A DNA stretch of 6,093 nt. It comes from JAWLBW01 sp041687475. Its GTDB lineage: Bacteria; J088; JAWLBW01. The stretch's first letter is position 1. The number at the start of each line of letters is the position of its first letter. Shown in pieces: positions 1-6,093 of the stretch. The notes under the pieces were generated by a model. That model was not told the DNA's origin. It was given only the letters and a program-made list of their open reading frames with translations, and did no database searches. The stretch is taken from the NCBI GenBank assembly GCA_041687475.1, contig JAWLBW010000290.1, positions 1 through 6,093 of the forward strand, written 5' to 3'. A program made the position numbers and the translations under genes.

Positions 1-1
1 G

Positions 2-147
2 GGCGTACGCGGCGACCTCATCGCCCAAACCGTGGGAAGTCCCAAGGGCGTATGGCGATTGCCGGCAGCCCGGCTCTGTCCATAGCGCTTTTCAATGGCT
101 ATCTCGAGAAACTCGGGCTACCCGCATTGTTTGTCGAAACTGCTTAA
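2..147 (+). pseudogene. Group II intron reverse transcriptase/maturase, C-terminal tail, apparently frameshifted
   Basis: The reading that starts at base 2 gives GDLIAQTVGSPKGVWRLP and stops at 83-85. The reading in phase with base 1 gives AGSPALSIALFNGYLEKLGLP followed by LFVETA and a TAA stop at 145-147. Joined at about 56-63 they make the typical end of an intron-encoded protein: a basic stretch ending in Trp-Arg, then a Ser-Pro-Ala-Leu segment and a closing Gly-Leu-Pro segment. This tail is close to the DNA-binding/endonuclease end of such proteins. Neither frame alone gives the whole pattern. A one-base loss near 59-61 is therefore the simplest explanation, and a sequencing error would look the same. 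If real, only the extreme C-terminus is affected, and some maturase activity might survive. The catalytic reverse-transcriptase motifs lie to the left of the window. Family assignment is from remembered consensus, not from a search. Confidence 0.6.
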
Positions 148-156
148 TCAACCGAA

Positions 157-186
157 CCGCCGTGTACGGACCCGTACGCACGGTGG
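157..186 (+). ncRNA. Group II intron domain V (catalytic hairpin)
   Basis: The 30 bases fold as expected for domain V, which holds the splicing active site. There is a nine-pair lower helix (157-165 with 178-186) with a G159-U184 wobble at the third pair, and a two-base AC bulge at 176-177. Above it is a short three-pair helix (166-168 with 173-175) closed by a four-base GACC loop. The catalytic triad read from the wobble position is CGC (158-160). The lower helix and bulge match the canonical 34-base plan. The upper helix is two pairs shorter, as I recall for a common bacterial variant. The fold was worked out by hand. Confidence 0.75.
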
Positions 187-190
187 TGCT

Positions 191-219
191 ACAGGGAAAG
201 CGGGTGACCGCCTACCTAT
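191..219 (+). ncRNA. Group II intron domain VI-like hairpin and 3' splice end
   Basis: Directly after domain V, GCGG (200-203) pairs with CCGC (208-211) across a GTGA loop, and AGG (193-195) can pair with CCT (215-217). The unpaired A214 on the 3' side is a candidate branch-point adenosine, six bases from the proposed end at 219. Canonical spacing is seven or eight bases, so the true end could be 220-221. The outer helix is weak, so this is less certain than domain V. Confidence 0.5.
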
Positions 220-373
220 GAAAATTGGCGGAAGGGAGTCGGAAGTACGCAAGCGCCGCCGGTGTGGGAAGGCCGGCTGCAAGGCGAAGCCGAGTCTCCC
301 GGTCCTGTCGGGAACGTGGCGCGAGCACGGAATCTTGAGGCGGGCGCTGGAGTCGCTTCGGACAGGCAAGGCC
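220..373. other. Intergenic stretch between intron end and acyltransferase gene
   Basis: These 154 bases separate the intron 3' end from the stop of the convergent minus-strand operon. I see no convincing gene. Short inverted repeats exist: CCCG/CGGG at 298-312 and CGGCT/AGCCG around 263-281. None is followed by a T-run on either strand, so no intrinsic terminator can be called. An open frame crossing this stretch on the plus strand has no family resemblance and overlaps both neighbours. Confidence 0.5.
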
Positions 374-1237
374 TTATCCCACGCTCGCCGTTTCGGGTAT
401 ACGGTGCATGAGCTCGCGCGGATTTTCAACGTAATGCTTGAAGAGCCCCAGCGTGCGTGAGGCGTAGAGTCCGTCGGCGACACGTTCGTCGAACGTCCAG
501 CGGCAGGTGATGGTGTCGACGACCCTGACATTACCCCCGTCGTCGACCAGCTGCGCCTTTTCGATGCGACCGATGGTGCCGAAGTGCGAGACCGTGCCGT
601 ATTCGTAGAGGTGGTGATAGGCCGATTCCAGGCCGATGCTGCCCAGATTGGCGACAAACAGCGAAGCGTACAGCGGGTCGCCGGCGATCATCGAGGCAGG
701 CAGCAGGTTGAAGTAGTCGAGCAGGCGCTGCGCCTTGATGGCCAGGTTGATGAGCGGCCGCGGAAGGCGGGTGACGATATTCATCTCCTTTTCCGACGAC
801 GTATGCTCGTGCCCGCGGCCCACGAAAATCTGTTCGTTGATGCGGGCCGCGCACTGCTCGAAGGTGTCCATGGGGTCGAAGATGACCTTGACGGCGGTCA
901 TCTTACCCTTGTCGCTCAGCTCCTTCTTGACGGCGAAGGACAGGGCGATGTTCTTTCGCTGGTAAATGCGCTGGCCCACGATGAAGCGGTTCATGTGCGG
1001 TCGGTCGTGCAACACGCGCACGAGCGCGAACATGGCTACGTGAAAGAGGGTGAACTGGTCTTCGCGCCGCTCACGGCCCTCGTTCTTTTCAGCCAGAAAC
1101 GCCTGGGTTTCCGTAATGTCGATGACTTGCTTGAAGTATGCGATGGACTCGGTACGGGTCGGCATCAGGAAGGGCATCATGAGGCGAACGGGGGCCGCAT
1201 CGGTAACCCGGTCGCCGTCGGGGCGGGTAAAGAGCAT
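374..1237 (-). CDS. Stand-alone 2-oxo acid dehydrogenase E2-type acyltransferase domain protein, catalytic His replaced by Glu
   Basis: The 287-residue protein matches the catalytic domain of dihydrolipoamide acyltransferases (the chloramphenicol-acetyltransferase-like fold), which normally pass an acyl group from lipoyl-lysine to CoA. Supporting segments are RLMMPFLMPTR near residues 18-28, NRFIVGQRIYQRKNIALSFAVKKE near 83-106 (core strands), FVANLGSIG near 194-202, and FDERVADG at 249-256 followed by an E2-like C-terminal helix. A true E2 has HxxxDG at that last site; here Glu251 (codon 485-487) stands in for His while Asp255 and Gly256 remain. There is no lipoyl or peripheral-subunit-binding domain, no E1 or E3 gene nearby, and no signal peptide. 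I chose ATG 1235-1237 because GAGG lies six bases upstream and the protein then starts just before the conserved RPDG segment. ATG 1249 and GTG 1273 are in frame but lack a visible ribosome site. It lies about 100 bases after treY and is probably co-transcribed. I recall similar E-variant stand-alone proteins in other bacteria. The substrate is unknown. Confidence 0.87.
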   Translation of the reverse strand: MLFTRPDGDRVTDAAPVRLMMPFLMPTRTESIAYFKQVIDITETQAFLAEKNEGRERREDQFTLFHVAMFALVRVLHDRPHMNRFIVGQRIYQRKNIALSFAVKKELSDKGKMTAVKVIFDPMDTFEQCAARINEQIFVGRGHEHTSSEKEMNIVTRLPRPLINLAIKAQRLLDYFNLLPASMIAGDPLYASLFVANLGSIGLESAYHHLYEYGTVSHFGTIGRIEKAQLVDDGGNVRVVDTITCRWTFDERVADGLYASRTLGLFKHYVENPRELMHRIPETASVG

Positions 1238-1334
1238 GTCTGGCCTCATGGGTACTACGGGCAAAGATATCACGGAGGTGGCCGCTTGTCGAGGAGAAGA
1301 CGCGGCGTGTTACGCACCCTGGCAACAGAGGGCC
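1238..1334 (-). promoter_or_regulatory. Short gap between treY and the acyltransferase gene, with ribosome site
   Basis: The 97-base gap, read on the minus strand, contains GAGG at 1244-1247, six bases before ATG 1237, a reasonable ribosome binding site. A small stem GCGT/ACGC with a three-base loop lies at 1305-1315, with no T-run, so it is not a terminator. No clear -35/-10 promoter was found. Read-through from treY is the simplest expectation. Confidence 0.4.
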
Positions 1335-4193
1335 TCAACCTTCGGCATGCAGCAGCGCCACGGGGAAGCTTGCAAGCAGCTCGGCCATGGCAAGTGCGTC
1401 TTCCCCATTGGTTGGCCCCGAGGCTGAGACGGTTTCGCCGGTCAGCACGTTTTTCCACCGGAGTGGAGCGCCTTCGGGTAGAAGCAGCGTGGTGTCGCGC
1501 CATGTACGGGCGCCGAGGGGCGGCGCGCCGCTCGAGCGTAACATGGTGGTGAGACGGGGTATGACGGTCAGGACCCAGTCGCCCTCGTGTTGCCGGGCGT
1601 AGGCGCAGACGTTGCGTTCCCTGGCTCCCTGAGGGGTAAGCGGCAGATATTCGCCCTGCAGGAAGAGAGCAGGGTGTTCGCGTCGGAAGCGCAACGCCTT
1701 CGCGGTCAGGTACAGCTTGATGCGTCCGTCGTGCCAGTTTCCCAGCAGGTTTGTGAGCAGGCGCCCGCTGTCGTTCTGCTCTTCCAGCCACAATTCCTTG
1801 AGCAGGCGCCGTCGCAGGGCGAAGTCGACGGGGCGCCGATTGTCGGGGTCGACCAGGCTCAGGTCCCAGAGTTCGGTTCCCCGGTATATGTCGGGTATGC
1901 CCGGTGAAGTGACTTTCAGCAGCTGTTGCGAGAGCCCGTTCCAGCAACCGTGCCGGGCCAGGGTCGCCTGAAAGTCGATCAGATCGACCACAAAGCGGTT
2001 GTCGCCGTCTTCGGCGAGAATGAGCTCGATGAACCGGTCAACGGCTTCTTCCCAGGCTGCATTCCGGTCAAGCCAGCTTGTGTGAACCTTCTCTTCGCGC
2101 AGCGCCTTTCGCATGACGTTGCGTATGCGCTCGCGGTAGTCAGGCAACTCACCGTCCTGAAGAGGCCACGAGCCGAGCAGCGTCTGGTAGAGGAAGATTT
2201 CTTCGTTGGCGTCGGGGGCTGCCTTGCCCCCCACGAGTTGCTTGTACGGCGCATTCAGGCGCGACCATCGCCGGAACCGCCGCGCCCAGGCGCGGGGAAG
2301 CTCGGAAATGACGTTGATGCGCATTTCGACGTCTTCGCTGCGCTTGGTATCGTGGGTCGAGGTGGTGTTGAGCGACCAGGGCCAGAACCGTCGCTGCTCG
2401 CTGTTGAAGCGGTGAAAGCCGTCGACGTGCACGGGGTGCTCGACTTCCTGCACGTCGCCGCCGACCGCGTTCAGCGAGATGAGCCGGTTGTGGCGGTAGA
2501 AAGCCGTATCTTCGAGTCCCTTGGCGGTGGCCGGTCCGGTAAATTGCTGCCATCGGCGTACGAAGGCAAGGCGTGCCTCGGCCTGTTCCCCATCGGGGGG
2601 GAGCGGATCGAGCAGAAGCACCTGACAGAGAAAGGTAAAAGCGGCGTCAAGCGAATCGTCGGGCGTTGTGCGAACACGCGCGTCGTCAAGGGCGCGAAGC
2701 ACGTAGGCGCGGTCCCGTGGCGCCACGGAAAATGAGCTGGTATATGTGCGGTATACCGGAAAGCATGCGCTGACCTCGATGAAAGCCTGTGCAAGAGCTC
2801 GAGAAGGCAGATCGCGCGCATGCCGATCGGCGGTGGCCAGGCGGGCCAGCCAGGCGGTGAACCGTTCGACCTCGCCCGAAAACAGATCGTGAAGGACCTG
2901 TTTCTTGCATTCGTAGACCACGTCGGCAAAGTTCTTGCGCGAACCCGAAAAGCGTTGGTACGTGCGGTTCAGCGATTTGAGGCCGCGGTGGTCGACGAAG
3001 ACGCCGTGCACGTTGTTGAGAAACTCGTATCCGGTCGTGCCGCTGACCGGCCAGTCATCGGGAATGCGTTCGTCGGCGCCTACGATCTTTTCGGCCACGA
3101 CGAAAAACGGCAGCGAGGTCGGTTCGACCGATCCGCCGATTGTCTGCTGCAGGCGAACCAGATAGCCACGGGGATCGTAGAGTCCGTCGATGTGATCGAG
3201 CCGCAGGCCGGTAACCAGGCCTTCGCGCACGAAGTCGAGCACCCGTTGGTGGGTGGCGGCAAAGACGGCGGGGTCTTCCATGCGCAGGCCGACAAGATCG
3301 TTGATGTCGAAGAAGCGGCGGTAGTTGACGGCTTCCGATGCCTTTCGCCACCAGGCCAGCCGGTATGCCTGCGCCGAGAGAATGCCGTCGAGCAGGTCGA
3401 AGCTCTGCTGCCGACCGACTTCGCCGTTCACACGGTCTACGGCTTTTTGTAAAGCGCTGCGTACGGTTTCGGACTTGCCGGTAAGTTCGCCCAGCCTTGC
3501 CTGCAGGTTTTCGGCACGCTCGCCCAGTGTCGCATCGGGGCTTCCGGTCCACGACCTGACGGGGGGCAGGCTGCGGGCCTTCTCGTAGAGGCGGGCCAGC
3601 CGCGACCGGGTATCGCCGTTACCCAGCTCCATCGCCAGGTCGAGCAGCGGCGCCAGACTGCCAGGATAGAGGGGAAAGCGATGTTCCCAGTAGCAGAGCA
3701 CGGGGTACGGCTCGAGGGCGATACGCAGTTCGCCGCGCTCGAGCACATCGCCATAGGGGGCGCCGAGTACGGGCAGAACAAGCGCGTCGACACATTGACG
3801 GTCCGAGGACGGATTCCACGTGATGTCGAAGACGTGGGCGTGCTGCGAATGAACGCCGTAGCTGAGAACGTCGAACCACCAGGGGGTTTCGAGTCCGGCC
3901 GCCATGTGGTTGGGCACGATGTCGAGCAGAAGACCCATGTCGTGCGCGCGCAGGGCTTCGATCAGGGTGCGGAAGTCGGCTTCGGTTCCGAGTGCGGGAT
4001 TCAATTGCGTGAGGTCGGTAACATCGTAGCCGTGTTCGCTTCCGTCGCACGGCTTGAAGATGGGTGAAGCATAGATGTCGGTAATGCCCAGGGCGTGCAG
4101 ATAGGGAACCAGCGCACGGGCATCGTTGAACGTGAAACCGGCGTTGAACTGAAAGCGATAGGTCGCAGTGGGTATGCGTAAGGCTGCCATCAT
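1335..4193 (-). CDS. treY: Malto-oligosyltrehalose synthase (GH13, TreY)
   Basis: TreY is a cytoplasmic GH13 enzyme that turns the reducing-end alpha-1,4 bond of a malto-oligosaccharide into an alpha,alpha-1,1 bond, giving maltooligosyltrehalose. TreZ then cuts this to free trehalose. The 952-residue protein carries the full GH13 signature (residues from ATG 4193): HGYDVTD near 54-60, DIVPNH at 91-96, GLRLDHIDG with nucleophile Asp333, VVAEKI with acid/base Glu368, and TSTHDTKRSED with transition-state Asp615. The opening RIPTATYRFQFNAGFTFND, the FNSEQRRFWPW segment before the THDTKRSED site, and the late PDIYRGTELWDLSLVDPDNRRPVD are hallmarks of TreY rather than of other amylases. Length is at the upper side of the family's range and no frameshift is seen. 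Two adjacent ATGs (4191-4193 and 4188-4190) overlap the TGA of the upstream GH57 gene, suggesting translational coupling. A longer frame from GTG 4244 would add 17 residues that do not look like the family. treZ is not in the window. Confidence 0.97.
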   Translation of the reverse strand: MMAALRIPTATYRFQFNAGFTFNDARALVPYLHALGITDIYASPIFKPCDGSEHGYDVTDLTQLNPALGTEADFRTLIEALRAHDMGLLLDIVPNHMAAGLETPWWFDVLSYGVHSQHAHVFDITWNPSSDRQCVDALVLPVLGAPYGDVLERGELRIALEPYPVLCYWEHRFPLYPGSLAPLLDLAMELGNGDTRSRLARLYEKARSLPPVRSWTGSPDATLGERAENLQARLGELTGKSETVRSALQKAVDRVNGEVGRQQSFDLLDGILSAQAYRLAWWRKASEAVNYRRFFDINDLVGLRMEDPAVFAATHQRVLDFVREGLVTGLRLDHIDGLYDPRGYLVRLQQTIGGSVEPTSLPFFVVAEKIVGADERIPDDWPVSGTTGYEFLNNVHGVFVDHRGLKSLNRTYQRFSGSRKNFADVVYECKKQVLHDLFSGEVERFTAWLARLATADRHARDLPSRALAQAFIEVSACFPVYRTYTSSFSVAPRDRAYVLRALDDARVRTTPDDSLDAAFTFLCQVLLLDPLPPDGEQAEARLAFVRRWQQFTGPATAKGLEDTAFYRHNRLISLNAVGGDVQEVEHPVHVDGFHRFNSEQRRFWPWSLNTTSTHDTKRSEDVEMRINVISELPRAWARRFRRWSRLNAPYKQLVGGKAAPDANEEIFLYQTLLGSWPLQDGELPDYRERIRNVMRKALREEKVHTSWLDRNAAWEEAVDRFIELILAEDGDNRFVVDLIDFQATLARHGCWNGLSQQLLKVTSPGIPDIYRGTELWDLSLVDPDNRRPVDFALRRRLLKELWLEEQNDSGRLLTNLLGNWHDGRIKLYLTAKALRFRREHPALFLQGEYLPLTPQGARERNVCAYARQHEGDWVLTVIPRLTTMLRSSGAPPLGARTWRDTTLLLPEGAPLRWKNVLTGETVSASGPTNGEDALAMAELLASFPVALLHAEG
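4188..4193 (-). promoter_or_regulatory. Stop/start overlap coupling GH57 gene to treY
   Basis: Read on the minus strand this is ATGATG. The TGA inside it (4190-4192) ends the GH57 frame, while either ATG can begin treY. No good Shine-Dalgarno sequence lies just upstream (the preceding bases are pyrimidine-rich), so treY translation probably depends on ribosomes finishing the upstream gene. Confidence 0.65.
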
Positions 4194-6093
4194 GCAAGCG
4201 AGAAGGAAAGCTGTTCGCCCAGGTGTCGAAAATCGTCGACCCACCGGGCGGCGTCTTCGTGGCCTCCGTCGGCCATTTTACGCCGGTTCGGATACGTAGA
4301 TTGAAGCATCGTATAGTACAGATCCTGGGCCCGCGAGAAATCGGTATCGAAGGGCGCCACGCGGGCCAGATCGACCAGGTCCTTCAACGAGGCGAGCACC
4401 TGCAGATCGTCGGGATTTGCATGAAAGCGTTCGGCCTGCCGTTCGACGGCCTGCGTCAGCACATACGAGAGGCTTGTGGTATCAAGCTCGATTTGCCAGG
4501 TATGCGCTTCGTCGAGCAGGTTGCGAATAAGCTCGAGATCGGGCGCCTCGCTTTCGAATGCGCTGCGAAGATCGGCGTTGATGATGTATTCGTCGGCGGT
4601 CTTCAGCGCCTTGGGCAGGGGAATACGCAGGTCGCTCAGAAACCGCATGAGCGGCGTGTGATGTTCGTATAGCTGGCGGTACGCCGCCTCTGCCTCGCCC
4701 AGGGTGGCGCCGAGAATCTGGCCGAGAATCTTGCGCTGCTCGTCGTGAAAGAGCGACTTCAGCGAGTAAATGAGGGTGCCGAAATGCCGATCGAGGCGCC
4801 TGATGGTTTCGGGAAAGTCGGCCCGCGAAAAGCCGTCCATGACCTCGCGGCACATTTCGTCGTACTCTTCGGTGCCGCGGTGCCGGCGCACGCCGCCGAT
4901 GAGATTGTGATCGCCGAAGTGAAGCACGCCGAAGGTCAATAACTCTGTTTCGTGCGTGATCATCGAGGTAATGCGTGCACGCCCCACCGCGAGCTTGGCC
5001 CGGCCCGCCGTGGCGGTTTGAAAGTGTTCGCGGCCCACCCAGTAGCAGTACACGCCGTCCTGCTCGGCGTATTCCTTCCACAGTGAGCTCATGGCATAGT
5101 GGGCGCCGACCTTTTCGAGATTGCTGACGGCCGGTTTCACGAACTTTTCGTAAATACGCCGACCGTTGCCGTGCATGGGTAAATTGCTCGGCGCCTTCTC
5201 GAGTCGTTCTAGAAAGCCCTCTTCCAGCTGTACCTCGAACAGCTCTTCTGCCAGCTGTATGGCCCGCCCGGCATATTGAATGACCTGCACCGTTTCGATA
5301 CCCGATAGCTCGTCGAAGAACCAGCCGCAGCTCGTATACATGAGCAGGGACTGGCGCTGCATTTCGAGCAGTTTGAGGGCCCTGACCAGCTCGTCGGTCG
5401 AGAGTTCGTACTTGCCGTTGCGGTTGAAGAAGCGCTCGATGTTGCGGGTGCTGCGATTCAGAATGACGTTCACGTAGTCGTCGCGGGCGCGCCAAGGCTC
5501 CTTGAGAAGTTCGCCCGCACCCTTTTCGTAAAGGGGCGCCAGGTAGTCGCGAAGCCAGTCGAGAGCCGCCCGCAGGGGGGCACGCCACGCCTGCTTCCAC
5601 CCCGCGTGACCACCGGTGCTGCAGCCGCAGTCTTCGGCCCAACGCCCCACGCCGTGGGCGCAGCTCCACGCCGTGCGTTCGATGATTTCGGCTTCCCACT
5701 GCGGGGCATGCCTGGCCAGGTACTCGCCGTAGTTCGTGAGCTTGACTTCCTTCTCTTCGATGTATTGCAAGGCATAAGCCAGTGCCATGTCGCCGTGGCG
5801 GTGATGGTGGCCGTAGGTTTCGCCGTCGGTGGCGATATGCACGAGCTGGGGCTCGTCGCCGCCGTCTTGCCGAAAGGCGCCCATGAGACGCTCGGCAAGG
5901 TACTCTCCACGAGTCAGGAGACGTTCAAACGCCACGGCGCGCGAGATGGGGCCGTCGTAAAAGAAGATGACGATACGGCGACCCGAGGGAAGGTTGACGA
6001 GATAGGGACGACGCGGATCGACACCGCCGCCGGTCACGTCGCGCCAGTCCTTTTCATCGAGGCGTTTGACCCGCGCCGCCTGATACGGCGAGA
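4190..6093 (-). CDS. GH57 family glycoside hydrolase-like protein with DUF3536 region, N-terminus beyond window
   Basis: This is the C-terminal 634 residues of a GH57-type protein. The frame stays open through 6093 with SPYQAARVRKLDEKDW, so the GTG at 6037 is internal and the true start is outside the window. GH57 enzymes act on alpha-glucans (amylases, 4-alpha-glucanotransferases, branching enzymes). Visible family features include LPSGRRIVIFFYDGPISRAVAFE near 5930-5990 and ATDGETYGHHHRHGD near 5790-5835. The latter resembles GH57 conserved region 4, whose Asp (codon 5825-5827) would be the acid/base. WSCAHGVGRWAEDCGCSTGG lies near 5608-5670. The long helical remainder corresponds to DUF3536. 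The nucleophile Glu, expected upstream of SPYQA, cannot be checked here. The protein has no visible membrane segment. Its stop overlaps the treY start (ATGATG), and it is followed by TreY on the same strand, pointing to alpha-glucan or trehalose metabolism. Exact activity is not known to me; branching or transferase activity is only a possibility. Confidence 0.92.
   Translation of the reverse strand, partial: SPYQAARVKRLDEKDWRDVTGGGVDPRRPYLVNLPSGRRIVIFFYDGPISRAVAFERLLTRGEYLAERLMGAFRQDGGDEPQLVHIATDGETYGHHHRHGDMALAYALQYIEEKEVKLTNYGEYLARHAPQWEAEIIERTAWSCAHGVGRWAEDCGCSTGGHAGWKQAWRAPLRAALDWLRDYLAPLYEKGAGELLKEPWRARDDYVNVILNRSTRNIERFFNRNGKYELSTDELVRALKLLEMQRQSLLMYTSCGWFFDELSGIETVQVIQYAGRAIQLAEELFEVQLEEGFLERLEKAPSNLPMHGNGRRIYEKFVKPAVSNLEKVGAHYAMSSLWKEYAEQDGVYCYWVGREHFQTATAGRAKLAVGRARITSMITHETELLTFGVLHFGDHNLIGGVRRHRGTEEYDEMCREVMDGFSRADFPETIRRLDRHFGTLIYSLKSLFHDEQRKILGQILGATLGEAEAAYRQLYEHHTPLMRFLSDLRIPLPKALKTADEYIINADLRSAFESEAPDLELIRNLLDEAHTWQIELDTTSLSYVLTQAVERQAERFHANPDDLQVLASLKDLVDLARVAPFDTDFSRAQDLYYTMLQSTYPNRRKMADGGHEDAARWVDDFRHLGEQLSFSLA

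Larger units (their letters stand above)
1..219 (+). mobile_element. Group II intron, 3' end only (5' part outside window)
   Basis: The left edge carries the terminal part of a bacterial group II intron, a self-splicing retroelement whose RNA inserts into DNA with the help of its encoded reverse transcriptase/maturase. Three elements occur in the expected order: a maturase-like C-terminal tail ending at 147, a domain V hairpin at 157-186, and a domain VI-like hairpin at about 191-219. The 9-base gap between the reading-frame stop and domain V fits an ORF looped out of domain IV. The 3' boundary is judged from the closing CCTACCTAT, which resembles intron ends of this kind, and could be off by a few bases. 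Domains I to III and most of the ORF lie outside the window, so completeness and subclass cannot be decided. The CGC triad in domain V is compatible with class C and some related classes. The element runs opposite to the neighbouring operon. Confidence 0.72.

Noticed and set aside
263..312. Inverted repeats as a terminator for the minus-strand operon
   Set aside because: Stems are only four or five pairs and no T-run follows on either strand; similar pairings are expected by chance at this G+C content.
95..460. Plus-strand open frame of 121 codons crossing the intron end and the acyltransferase 3' end
   Set aside because: It runs through domain V/VI structure and into an opposing real gene. 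The Arg/Gly-rich translation matches no family I know.
584..1552. Long plus-strand open frame (322 codons) antisense to the acyltransferase gene and the treY end
   Set aside because: It lies opposite two well-supported genes, shows no family resemblance, and is the kind of shadow frame expected from GC-rich codon bias on the coding strand.
1926..2735. Plus-strand open frame of 269 codons antisense to treY
   Set aside because: It overlaps the conserved catalytic part of treY and its translation has no recognisable motif; it is a shadow of GC-rich coding sequence.
4194..4244. Longer treY start at GTG 4244
   Set aside because: The 17 extra residues would overlap the GH57 frame by over 50 bases and do not resemble TreY N-termini. 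The family's RIPTATYR segment begins right after the ATGs at 4188-4193.
6035..6037. GTG 6037 as the start of the GH57 gene
   Set aside because: The frame continues open to the window edge and the upstream residues (SPYQAARVR) match the family's internal sequence, so the gene is cut by the window, not started here.

Overview
This GC-rich bacterial window holds a compact minus-strand carbohydrate gene cluster and, at its left edge, the 3' end of a group II intron on the plus strand. The host cannot be named from the sequence. High G+C, closely packed genes and the pairing of a DUF3536-type GH57 protein with TreY fit an environmental bacterium, but the phylum call would be a guess.

Layout. Positions 1 to about 219 read as the end of a plus-strand group II intron: the C-terminal tail of its reverse transcriptase/maturase, apparently frameshifted, then a recognisable domain V and a domain VI-like hairpin. 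Positions 220-373 contain no convincing gene and no clear terminator. From 374 to the right edge everything is coded on the minus strand. In transcription order the genes are: a GH57/DUF3536 glycoside hydrolase-like protein whose N-terminus lies beyond the window (4190-6093); treY, malto-oligosyltrehalose synthase (1335-4193), which overlaps the GH57 stop codon; and, after about 100 bases, a stand-alone acyltransferase of the 2-oxo acid dehydrogenase E2 catalytic-domain type (374-1237).

How the genes fit together. TreY converts the reducing end of malto-oligosaccharides or glycogen-derived chains into a trehalose end. Its usual partner TreZ, which releases trehalose, is not in the window. The GH57 protein belongs to a family dominated by alpha-glucan-active enzymes, and its stop/start overlap with treY suggests coupled translation and a shared alpha-glucan/trehalose role. 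The last gene is not an obvious part of that pathway: it lacks the lipoyl and subunit-binding domains of a true E2, and Glu replaces the catalytic His of the HxxxDG motif. It may be an acyltransferase-fold protein with a divergent job. The intron remnant points toward the 3' end of this operon in a tail-to-tail arrangement.

No CRISPR array, tRNA, rRNA, insertion-sequence terminal repeat or clearly new defence system was seen.
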